A stretch of DNA of 64,000 nt, taken from the NCBI RefSeq assembly GCF_016695175.1, contig NZ_CP068023.1, forward strand, positions 422,501-486,500, read 5' to 3'. This DNA is from Pseudoalteromonas sp. GCY (GTDB taxonomy: Bacteria; Pseudomonadota; Gammaproteobacteria; Enterobacterales; Alteromonadaceae). Positions 40,689-48,785 of the stretch are shown piece by piece. How positions within the stretch are numbered: the first letter of the stretch is position 1; each line of letters opens with the position of its first letter. The position numbers and the translations under genes were made by a program. The notes below the pieces were generated by a model that saw nothing but the letters and a program-made list of their open reading frames with translations, was not told the origin of the DNA and searched no databases.

Positions 40689-42428
40689 ATGAAACAACAA
40701 GGTTTTACACTGGTTAAAGTGATGCTGCTCGGCGGCATGGCTAGCGTTGTGGTATTCGCTTCCCTCAAAGAAGGCGTTGTACAAGAAAGGTTGAGTGGTA
40801 ACTTCCAAAAAGACATTAATGCAAGATTAGTGGCTGAACAAGGGATCAGAGAATATCGTCAAAAGCTGGATGCGGCGTTAAGTGGCAATCCGCAAGATGT
40901 CAATGCGCTGATAAATGGTATTAGTAAAACAGGTAGCGGAACGATCACTGATTCGCAATATCAGATCTCGGTTAATGCTAATGGCAATGAGTTTGAAATT
41001 GAAAGCTTGGGTCAGCGTCATGGTGAGCACGCGAACCATCGGCTAGTTGCGCGCTTCGAGTTACAGCCAGCAGCGAAAGAGTCCATATTCCAAAATGCGG
41101 TTACTGGCTGTAAAGGTGTAAATCTATCTGGTAGTGGCTCTGTCGATAGCTATGACTCATCGAAAGGCACTTACGAAGAAACAAAAAGCCATGATGGTGA
41201 TGTACACACTGTGGTGGGCGATGCGGATGTGGTGCTATCAGGTCACTCTCCGATTAAAGGCGATGTTGAAGCATCTGGTGTGATTTACTTAAAAGGTTCT
41301 TCACCTATTTTGGGTGACGTTAGATCAAATACCGGGGTAGATATTTCGCCGTCATCAAGTGGTATTCGAGTGGAAGGTAATGTCTACAGCCGCGGCTTTT
41401 TTACACATAGAGGCGGCAAGATCCAAGGTTATGTGCGCGCAATGGGTGACGCGAAAATGGAGTGGGGCGCTGAGATCATCAACCAAAATGGCGATGCGTT
41501 CGATATTCAATATACTGGCAGTGGTCAATTTAAAGATACTGGCTTGCAAGTTCAAGATGGTGTGCATTACTCCGATGCTAAATTTAGAGTCGCTGATTTA
41601 GTGGTTGAGCCGGTAAAAGTGTACGATCCTGATTCTCCCGACTACGACCCTGCAAAGCCTAATAAAGAGTGTGATCCTTTGGCGTTACCTTTTAATATGG
41701 ATAGCATTATCGATCCTCGTAATCGATTCACTCCCCTAAATGTAGGCGCGCAACAAATCTTACACTTTAAACCAAAACAGGCAGTGTATGAGCGTAATGG
41801 CTCGAGCGTGTATGTTGCTAAAGAGCACACCATTTATTTATTCCAAGAGGTGGATCAAAATCTAGGCACAGCGACAGAAAAAACGCAGCTTGCGTTCTCA
41901 TTTAAAGGGTTGAAATTAGGATCTGACGGCAAAATCAAGATTTCTGGTGGCGATGTGATTTGGTTGATTGATGGTGATCTCACATTAACTGGCGACACCC
42001 ATATCTGGATAGAAAAAGAAAGTTCTTTGACGGTGTTCACTACTGGCAAAGTTTCTATTGGCGCAAGTGCTAAGGTTATTGCTGAGCAAGAAGGTTTAAC
42101 CAAGAAGAGCAAACTGCCGGTATTTAGTGTGTATTCTTCATTTGATGGCCCCGACGGTTTTGTATTTAGTGGCGCGTCTTCTTTATATGCTGCTATTTAT
42201 TCACCGTTAACTTCTATTCTGTTGAATGGCAGTGGGCAATTGTACGGTACAGTTCGAGGGGCATCGATTACTGGTACCGGTGGTACAGGGATCCACTTTG
42301 ACCAAGCATTAAAAAATTCGGGTATTGGCGTACAGCCGCCAGGGCAAAAGCCGAAATTAGTCTTTAAGGGCTGGCACTATAAACCATATCAAGTAGCAGA
42401 CGAGAGCGAAACTAAAATCGCTGAGTAA
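40689..42428 (+). CDS. Giant PilX-like minor pilin with a repetitive beta domain
   Basis: 579 residues, about three times a usual PilX. The N-terminus is prepilin-like (MKQQGFTLVKVMLLGGM) but has Lys where Glu5 normally stands, as PilX-type proteins often lack Glu5. Residues 30-60 (KEGVVQERLSGNFQKDIN, LVAEQGIREYR) fit PilX_N. The rest is a long series of short beta repeats (GDVEASGVIYLKGSSPILGD, VEGNVYSRG) up to about residue 270, then a second beta-rich domain to about 540. This suggests a beta-solenoid carried at the pilus tip. No pilY1 follows. Confidence 0.75.
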   Translation: MKQQGFTLVKVMLLGGMASVVVFASLKEGVVQERLSGNFQKDINARLVAEQGIREYRQKLDAALSGNPQDVNALINGISKTGSGTITDSQYQISVNANGNEFEIESLGQRHGEHANHRLVARFELQPAAKESIFQNAVTGCKGVNLSGSGSVDSYDSSKGTYEETKSHDGDVHTVVGDADVVLSGHSPIKGDVEASGVIYLKGSSPILGDVRSNTGVDISPSSSGIRVEGNVYSRGFFTHRGGKIQGYVRAMGDAKMEWGAEIINQNGDAFDIQYTGSGQFKDTGLQVQDGVHYSDAKFRVADLVVEPVKVYDPDSPDYDPAKPNKECDPLALPFNMDSIIDPRNRFTPLNVGAQQILHFKPKQAVYERNGSSVYVAKEHTIYLFQEVDQNLGTATEKTQLAFSFKGLKLGSDGKIKISGGDVIWLIDGDLTLTGDTHIWIEKESSLTVFTTGKVSIGASAKVIAEQEGLTKKSKLPVFSVYSSFDGPDGFVFSGASSLYAAIYSPLTSILLNGSGQLYGTVRGASITGTGGTGIHFDQALKNSGIGVQPPGQKPKLVFKGWHYKPYQVADESETKIAE

Positions 42429-42634
42429 CTTTCCTAAGTGGAGCGTCAGGCTCCACTTTTTGCTGCCAAATAAAAAAGTAAAATTTTTTCCAACCCTTTT
42501 AAACCATTTCCGATTTCGCTCGCGTCTAAATAAGTACTTTATAAAAAAGTAGAAATTGGCAATTGAGCGTTGGTGACTTTGTTTGTTCCATTCGATATGC
42601 GAAGATGAAGGAATCAACCCAAAGGAACAGACGC

Positions 42635-43186
42635 ATGATAATTAATGCCAAAGAGGCATTTACACAAGAACAAACCGATGCGCTAGTGGCTAGGTGCCAG
42701 CAAGGGGACCAAGGTGCATTTCGCGAACTATTTGAGCAACATCACCGTCGCGTATATGCATTGTGTCTTAGATTGCTCGCTGAGCCCGCCCATGCAGAAG
42801 ATGCATGTCAGGAAGTTTTTGTGCAATTGTGGCAAAAGATAGACCAATTTAAAGGGCAATCACAATTTACGACTTGGCTTCATAGTGTGACCAGTAATAT
42901 TGCTATCAGCTATCTTAGAAAGCAAAAAAACTGGTTACAAAAGGTTGTAAGCTTTGAACAATCCGGACTGGATGAGCAAGGAGCTGAGCAGCTAGGAGAG
43001 CTAAATGGCCTAGATAAACTCATCGTCAGATTGCCGGAACGTGCCAGGTTGGTCTTCGTATTACATGCTGTCGAAGGGTATCGCCACGAGGAAATTGCCA
43101 ATATGTTAAACATGGCCGTAGGGTCGAGTAAATCGCAATATCACCGAGCACGTAACTTATTACAGGAGTGGTACAACAATGACTAA
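42635..43186 (+). CDS. ECF-type RNA polymerase sigma factor
   Basis: 183 residues from ATG 42635, behind aaaggaacag; a longer frame starts at 42563. Region 2 (AFRELFEQHHRRVYALCLRL, AEDACQEVFVQLW) and region 4 (LPERARLVFVLHAVEGYRHE, then EIANMLNMAVGSSKSQYHRA) are complete. Overlap of eight bases with the next gene, a probable anti-sigma, indicates coupled translation. Confidence 0.92.
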   Translation: MIINAKEAFTQEQTDALVARCQQGDQGAFRELFEQHHRRVYALCLRLLAEPAHAEDACQEVFVQLWQKIDQFKGQSQFTTWLHSVTSNIAISYLRKQKNWLQKVVSFEQSGLDEQGAEQLGELNGLDKLIVRLPERARLVFVLHAVEGYRHEEIANMLNMAVGSSKSQYHRARNLLQEWYNND

Positions 43187-43658
43187 ACCATCTTTTGATG
43201 AATTTATGCATACCGCACTGAATGACGAACAATCGCAGCCAAAGCCACAACGTGACTTATGGCAAGGCGTTGAGCGTGCAATCAATCAAGCACAACCGAT
43301 GCAGCCGCCAAAGCAAAATAATTGGCAAAAGTTATCTGGTATTGCGGCGTGTACTATTGCGGGCTTACTTGCTTGGCAAGTCATTATGAATCAGCCCAAG
43401 CAGGACTCACTGGCCAATATTAGCGCTTTTTTTGAGCAGCAAAAGCAGTCTTTACTGGTTCAATATGAAACGCAGCCAGCGCTGACTTCTGATTGGCAGA
43501 CACAATTGCAAGAGCTCGAGCAGGCGGAACAAGCGATCAAGCTGTCTTTAAAGCAAGATCCTGAGAACGCTGCGCTGTTAAAAATGTTAGCTCAGGTTTA
43601 TCAGCAGCAACTCGACTTAATCAATAAGGTTCATCAACCTCGTTGGCAACAAATTTAG
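43179..43658 (+). CDS. Putative membrane-anchored anti-sigma factor
   Basis: 159 residues: a cytoplasmic N-terminus (about 1-50), one membrane helix (about 52-70, LSGIAACTIAGLLAWQVIM) and a periplasmic, glutamine-rich helical tail. Topology and overlap with the sigma gene support an anti-sigma role, but no ZAS zinc motif (HxxxCxxC) is visible, so the assignment is from context. Confidence 0.65.
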   Translation: MTKPSFDEFMHTALNDEQSQPKPQRDLWQGVERAINQAQPMQPPKQNNWQKLSGIAACTIAGLLAWQVIMNQPKQDSLANISAFFEQQKQSLLVQYETQPALTSDWQTQLQELEQAEQAIKLSLKQDPENAALLKMLAQVYQQQLDLINKVHQPRWQQI

Positions 43659-43668
43659 GAGAATTAAG

Positions 43669-44607
43669 ATGAAAGCATTAATTATTGGCCTAGCGGCGCT
43701 ACCTGCGATAGTGTTCGCCGGAGAATCTATCGATAAAGAACTGTCGATACCTGCAAATGGTAAAGTTGTCATCGAGAATCAGCGCGGTGACGTAACGATA
43801 AAAACATGGGATAAAAATGTTTTTAAAGTGACAGGCGAGCTAGACGATAAAGCCGAGGGTTATAAACTAAAAACCTCTGGCGAGGTAACTGAGTTTATCG
43901 TGAAGATGCCAAGACGCTATAAAAGTTGGGGTGGTGGTGATGGCTCTAAACTCACCATTTATATGCCTCGTAGCAGTGAATTAAACTTTGAAGGGGTGGT
44001 GGTTGACGTTGAAGCTGCTGATTTAACTGCGGGCGCTCGTATCAAAACGGTCAACGGTAATATTAAAGCGAGTAAAATCAGCGGTAAAATTGCGTTAGAA
44101 ACCGTAAATGGTGATATTGATAGTCGTGACTTAGATGGCAATATTCAGTTTGAAACCGTCAATGGGGACATTGAAGATATCGCTTCGAGCGGTAAACTAA
44201 GGTTTAACGCCGTTAATGGCGAAATTAAAACGCAAACCACTGCAACCGAGCTGCGCTTAGAAAACGTCAACGGCGAAGTCGAGTTAAAGATGGCAGAGTT
44301 AAAAGACTTACGCTTATCTACCGTTAACGGCGAAATTGCAGTATATGCAGCAAAGTTACTGGATAACGCCAATATAAATATGGACAGTGTTAGTGGTGAT
44401 ATTGAGCTTTATTTCCCTGCAGATGTATCGGCAAGGTTTGAAATCAACGCGCATTCTGGTGGCCATATCACCAATGAGCTAAGCGCAGAGCAAGTTAAAA
44501 AAGCCAAATATGGCCCAGCTCGTTCACTTGAGTTTGTGCTTAACGGTGGTAATGCAGATGTAGAAATCGATACCGTTAGCGGCAATATTGAGCTAAAGCG
44601 TAACTAA
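43669..44607 (+). CDS. DUF4097-family periplasmic repeat protein
   Basis: 312 residues with a signal peptide (MKALIIGLAALPAIVFA). A right-handed beta-helix-like repeat follows: NG[DE]I recurs in KTVNGNIKA, ETVNGDIDS, ETVNGDIED, NAVNGEIKT, ENVNGEVEL and STVNGEIAV, about every 19-20 residues, ending DTVSGNIEL. This is the DUF4097 (putative adhesin) pattern. It is third in the sigma/anti-sigma operon, so it is a likely member of an envelope-stress regulon. Function unknown. Confidence 0.8.
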   Translation: MKALIIGLAALPAIVFAGESIDKELSIPANGKVVIENQRGDVTIKTWDKNVFKVTGELDDKAEGYKLKTSGEVTEFIVKMPRRYKSWGGGDGSKLTIYMPRSSELNFEGVVVDVEAADLTAGARIKTVNGNIKASKISGKIALETVNGDIDSRDLDGNIQFETVNGDIEDIASSGKLRFNAVNGEIKTQTTATELRLENVNGEVELKMAELKDLRLSTVNGEIAVYAAKLLDNANINMDSVSGDIELYFPADVSARFEINAHSGGHITNELSAEQVKKAKYGPARSLEFVLNGGNADVEIDTVSGNIELKRN

Positions 44608-44629
44608 TACGAATATTTATCAGACTAGT

Positions 44630-44664
44630 AAGGCCAGAGTTTCCCCCAAACTCTGGCCTTTTGT
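44630..44664 (+). terminator. Intrinsic terminator after the DUF4097 gene
   Basis: AAGGCCAGAGTTT-CCCCC-AAACTCTGGCCTT, a perfect 13-base-pair stem followed by ttg. It isolates dnaB from the sigma operon. Confidence 0.92.
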
Positions 44665-44725
44665 TATTTGCACTTATGGGTAGACCAGATACAATAGAGG
44701 GCCTTCAATTTCTCAATGTTGTGAT

Positions 44726-46105
44726 ATGGCTAAACCAGATATACAAGTCGACACCTTAAAAGTTCCACCGCACTCAATTGAAGCTGAGCAATCTGTGCTC
44801 GGTGGCTTGATGCTAGATAATGAAGCCTTCGACCGTGTTGCGGAATTGGTGGTGTCTCATGACTTTTATACCAGAACCCATAAGCTGATCTTTGAAGCGA
44901 TGGAAAAGCTAGTAGAGCTTGGTCACCCCATAGACTTAATCACGATTTCTGAGAATCTAGAAAAAAATAATCAGTTAGAAACCATCGGTGGTTTCTCATA
45001 TCTTGCTGAGATTGCTAAAAACACACCAAGTGCTGCTAATATTGATGCTTACGCGAGTATCGTACGTGAACGGGCGGTTATTCGCGAAATGATTGGTGTG
45101 GCGAATGAAATTGCAGAGGCAGGCTTTAATCCTGAGGGACGAGATAGCCATGAGCTATTAGATTTAGCTGAGAGCAAGGTATTTAAGATTGCTGAGCAGC
45201 GCACTAAAAGCACTGAAGGTCCGCAAAGTATTCACAGCATTCTAGAAAAAACCGTCGACAAAATTGAAGAACTTTACCAATCTCCACAAGATGGTGTTAC
45301 CGGGGTAAGTACAGGCTACGGCGACTTAGACAAGATGACGGCAGGACTGCAGCCTTCTGACTTGATCATTGTTGCAGCGCGTCCGTCGATGGGTAAAACC
45401 ACGTTTGCGATGAACTTGGCTGAGCATGCAGCAATGACGCAAGACAAGCCGGTACTGATCTACTCGTTAGAGATGCCTTCAGAACAGATCATGATGAGGA
45501 TGCTCGCCTCACTAGGCCGTATCAACCAGACCAAGGTACGTACCGGTCAGTTAGATGATGACGATTGGGCACGCCTGTCATCCACCATGGGCTTGCTGAT
45601 GGAAAAGGGCAAGATGTACATAGATGATGCATCAGGTCTTACGCCAACAGACGTGCGTTCACGAGCCAGACGAATTGCACGTGATCACGGTGGGATCAGT
45701 ATGATCATGGTGGATTACTTGCAGCTCATGCGCGTGCCGAGCCTTTCAGACAACCGTACGCTTGAGATTGCCGAGATTTCTCGTTCATTAAAGGCGCTAG
45801 CCAAAGAGCTGCAATGTCCAGTTATCGCGCTTTCTCAGCTTAACCGTACGCTAGAACAACGTGCAGATAAACGCCCAGTAAACTCCGACTTACGTGAATC
45901 AGGCTCTATCGAGCAGGATGCCGACTTAATTATGTTTATTTATCGTGATGAAGTTTACAACGACGATAGTCCAGACAAAGGCACGGCCGAAATCATCATA
46001 GGTAAGCAACGTAACGGTCCGATCGGTAAGGTTAGGTTAACCTTCCAAGGTCAATACTCTCGATTCGATAACTATGCGGGTCCAGCAATGGACGACGAAT
46101 ATTAA
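44726..46105 (+). CDS. dnaB: Replicative DNA helicase DnaB
   Basis: 459-residue hexameric helicase of the replication fork. The N-terminal domain starts PPHSIEAEQSVLGGLMLDN. The RecA-like motor has Walker A ARPSMGKTTFAM and Walker B MIMVDYLQLMR, then ALSQLNRTLEQR. No intein. It is followed by alr with a short gap. Confidence 0.98.
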   Translation: MAKPDIQVDTLKVPPHSIEAEQSVLGGLMLDNEAFDRVAELVVSHDFYTRTHKLIFEAMEKLVELGHPIDLITISENLEKNNQLETIGGFSYLAEIAKNTPSAANIDAYASIVRERAVIREMIGVANEIAEAGFNPEGRDSHELLDLAESKVFKIAEQRTKSTEGPQSIHSILEKTVDKIEELYQSPQDGVTGVSTGYGDLDKMTAGLQPSDLIIVAARPSMGKTTFAMNLAEHAAMTQDKPVLIYSLEMPSEQIMMRMLASLGRINQTKVRTGQLDDDDWARLSSTMGLLMEKGKMYIDDASGLTPTDVRSRARRIARDHGGISMIMVDYLQLMRVPSLSDNRTLEIAEISRSLKALAKELQCPVIALSQLNRTLEQRADKRPVNSDLRESGSIEQDADLIMFIYRDEVYNDDSPDKGTAEIIIGKQRNGPIGKVRLTFQGQYSRFDNYAGPAMDDEY

Positions 46106-46124
46106 CTGTCAATTGAGTAGTGAA

Positions 46125-47207
46125 ATGCGACTAGCGAGTGCTGAAATAGATTTAACCGCGCTGAGAGAAAACCTACAGCTAACGCAAAAACTGGCGCCAA
46201 AAAGTAAGATTATGGCGGTACTTAAGGCCAACGCTTATGGTCATGGCTTGGTTAAAATAGCTCAGCATTTGCAAGATGCGGATGCATTCGCAGTGGCGAG
46301 AGTCGATGAAGCACTTGCGCTTAGAACTGGTGGCATCACCAAACCAATCGTCCTGTTGGAAGGTTTTTTTCATCCTTCTGATTTACCTATTTTACTTGCC
46401 AATAATTTGCAAACCATAGTGCATGACATTTCTCAGCTTGAAGCCATTGAGCGTGCTAATTTAGATGCACCGCTTACAGTTTGGCTAAAAGTAGATACCG
46501 GTATGCATCGACTCGGCGTTGAGCCTGAAGAGTTTGAAGCATTTTATGCCCGCCTTAAGCGCTCAAAAAATGTTGCTGATAAAATCCACTTAATGACACA
46601 CTTTGCTTGTGCCGATGATATCAAAGACAATAAAACCGAAGTACAGCAAGTACTATTTAAGTCTTTAGTTGGCCAAAGTCACGCACCATTGTGTTTGGCA
46701 AACTCCGCGGGGATCATAGGTTGGCCAGAATCTCATGGCGACTGGATCCGTCCGGGCCTAATGCTTTATGGCGTTTCGCCTATGCTTGCGCGTGTTGGCC
46801 AGCAACATGGTTTAAAGCCTGTCATGCGTTTGACCACTAAAGTTATTGCCATCAAGCGGGTGAGAGCGCATCAGGCGGTGGGATATGGCGGACGTTGGCA
46901 ATGTGAACAGGACACCTATCTTGCCGTTATTGGTGTTGGCTATGGAGACGGTTATCCCAGACACGCTAAAATTGGCACTCCAGTGGTTATTGGTAACCAG
47001 CGTTACGGCATAGTCGGCACCGTGTCTATGGATATGATCAGTGTGAATATTGGTGATAATCCCAATGGCATTCAAGTGGGTGACGAAGTAGAAATGTGGG
47101 GACCAAACCTGCCAGTAGAAGAAATAGCGCAATGTGCTGATACTATTCCATATGAGCTGCTGTGTAACGTCACCCCAAGAGTAAGCTACGAATACATAGA
47201 AAGCTAA
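46125..47207 (+). CDS. alr: Alanine racemase
   Basis: 360 residues from ATG 46125 (MRLASAEIDLTALRENLQLT); a longer frame from 46074 would overlap dnaB. PLP Lys in MAVLKANAYGHGL and catalytic Tyr in AVGYGGRW; TVSMDM is also conserved. It supplies D-alanine for peptidoglycan. The dnaB-alr pair is conserved in gammaproteobacteria. Confidence 0.96.
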   Translation: MRLASAEIDLTALRENLQLTQKLAPKSKIMAVLKANAYGHGLVKIAQHLQDADAFAVARVDEALALRTGGITKPIVLLEGFFHPSDLPILLANNLQTIVHDISQLEAIERANLDAPLTVWLKVDTGMHRLGVEPEEFEAFYARLKRSKNVADKIHLMTHFACADDIKDNKTEVQQVLFKSLVGQSHAPLCLANSAGIIGWPESHGDWIRPGLMLYGVSPMLARVGQQHGLKPVMRLTTKVIAIKRVRAHQAVGYGGRWQCEQDTYLAVIGVGYGDGYPRHAKIGTPVVIGNQRYGIVGTVSMDMISVNIGDNPNGIQVGDEVEMWGPNLPVEEIAQCADTIPYELLCNVTPRVSYEYIES

Positions 47208-47218
47208 GCGCTGAGCGC

Positions 47219-47650
47219 CTAGCCTTCTATGTCACCTTGAAGCGTTGCGATAACGCGTCTTGCACCGCCATGGTCACGATGCTCACCGAGATAAATACCT
47301 TGCCAAGTACCTAAACGCAGGCGGCCCTCAGAAATGGGAATCGTTACTTCACATCCTAAGGTGCTGGATTTGATATGTGCTGGCATATCGTCATCGCCCT
47401 CATAGTCATGGCGGTAGTAGCTTTGCCTCTCTGGTACAAAATGATTAAAGTGGCTTTCCATATCCATACGTACCGTTGGGTCGGCATTTTCGTTAATTGT
47501 TAGGCTGGCGGAGGTGTGTTGTATAAACAGGTGCAGCAGCCCTATACGATAGTCATGTAGTTCAGGAAGCTGCGAGATAATCTCGTCGTCTACCAAGTGA
47601 AAGCCTCGTTTTCGAGGCTTCAAGGTAATTTGTTTTTGAGTCCAACTCAT
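47219..47650 (-). CDS. yjbQ: YjbQ/UPF0047 family protein
   Basis: 143 residues. [20 protein letters not shown] and [13 protein letters not shown] hold the conserved His/Asp cluster. E. coli YjbQ can complement thiamine-phosphate synthase loss weakly, which is why the family is called secondary thiamine-phosphate synthase; its physiological role is unclear. It converges on alr. Confidence 0.9.
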   Translation of the reverse strand: MSWTQKQITLKPRKRGFHLVDDEIISQLPELHDYRIGLLHLFIQHTSASLTINENADPTVRMDMESHFNHFVPERQSYYRHDYEGDDDMPAHIKSSTLGCEVTIPISEGRLRLGTWQGIYLGEHRDHGGARRVIATLQGDIEG

Positions 47651-47673
47651 AAAGTAACGTGTGTTTTTAACTG

Positions 47674-48144
47674 TTAGGCGAGTTTGTCGAAGCTGACTTC
47701 GATATTGGCATTACCGTCAGGAGAGGTGAATGGCATAATAAGTTTAGGACCATCACATTTATGGGTGATGGTATGGCCCGGGCCTGAAACGACAACCGGT
47801 GTTGCCATATCAAATTCGTAACCTTTTTCGCCGAGCAGGTTTTTAGCACCGCCAGTGACCATGTTGGTGATTTCACCAACCATATCAGTGACGTCTTCAT
47901 TAATGGAATCTGGGCGCTCACCAAGCATACGCTCCATAATGGTTAGCGCTAGGTTCTCTTCAAAGGTGATCGAAAATGACCCTTTCGTCTGTGGACCAAC
48001 CATGCCAATCAGACCCGATACATCACCTTGTGCGACTTCGTCTTTCTTCACTTTTGGCTTACCCGGCGTCAATTCTGTTTGCGCCATAGTAGCCAATACA
48101 TTGATTAGAGATGATAAAAAGGGGTTGATGAACTCTACATTCAT
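47674..48144 (-). CDS. cheX: CheX-like chemotaxis phosphatase
   Basis: 156 residues. The CheC/CheX/FliY fold is evident, with catalytic Glu and Asn in [16 protein letters not shown] (ExxN) and [20 protein letters not shown] before it. It should dephosphorylate CheY-P or a related response regulator. It stands away from any che cluster in this window, 23 bases upstream of yjbQ on the same strand. Confidence 0.85.
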   Translation of the reverse strand: MNVEFINPFLSSLINVLATMAQTELTPGKPKVKKDEVAQGDVSGLIGMVGPQTKGSFSITFEENLALTIMERMLGERPDSINEDVTDMVGEITNMVTGGAKNLLGEKGYEFDMATPVVVSGPGHTITHKCDGPKLIMPFTSPDGNANIEVSFDKLA

Positions 48145-48224
48145 ATGGACTTTCCCTTACGCATTTTTAATAAATTAGTGTCGCTCTTAGTGATAAGTGT
48201 AGTGGGCTTTTTTGCTCACTGCAC

Positions 48225-48659
48225 TTAATCTTTACATTTTTCGCAACGGCCATGAGCCTCGATGGTTTGCTCTGTAACCACAAATCCGGTTTCTGCAGCT
48301 AGGCTGTTCAGTTCATGCGAAATCGTGTTTGAGTGTAACTCCTGAACGTTACCGCAACTATCACAGATCAGTAACTGCACTGGATGTGTGTGGTCGAAGT
48401 GATGGCAAAGCATAAACGCATTAGTGCTTTCTATTTTATGGATAAAACCCAACTCAGAAAGAAAGTCTAAGGCGCGATATACGGTAGCGGGTTTTGCAGC
48501 CGCTTCCGTCAACTTGAGCTCTTCAAGTAAGTCGTATGCACCAACGCCACCTTGTTTAGAAGCAAGTAGTCTAAATACTTTTTCTCTAATAGGGGTAAAT
48601 CGTGCACCACGGTTGTCACATACTTGCTTGGCTTTGCTAACTAGTAACTCTATATTCAT
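48225..48659 (-). CDS. zur: Zinc uptake regulator Zur (Fur family)
   Basis: 144 residues. A winged helix (RFTPIREKVFRLLASKQGGV, KPATVYRALDFL) is followed by a dimerisation domain with zinc ligands: HHFDHTHPVQLLICDSCGNV and the C-terminal CEKC. The Cys pairs (CDSC, CEKC) form the structural zinc site. Zur rather than Fur is favoured by the LGFIHKIESTNAFMLCHH-type sensing region. Confidence 0.9.
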   Translation of the reverse strand: MNIELLVSKAKQVCDNRGARFTPIREKVFRLLASKQGGVGAYDLLEELKLTEAAAKPATVYRALDFLSELGFIHKIESTNAFMLCHHFDHTHPVQLLICDSCGNVQELHSNTISHELNSLAAETGFVVTEQTIEAHGRCEKCKD

Positions 48660-48785
48660 GATTCAAAATCCTTACACTGCCTTGCAATACTAACATATTA
48701 TTTTTATTAGTCTTGTGTTTACCCTGATTTATTATCTCAAGTGGATATTCGGGAGCGATGTTGCTTTTACACTTTATTTTTCTTG

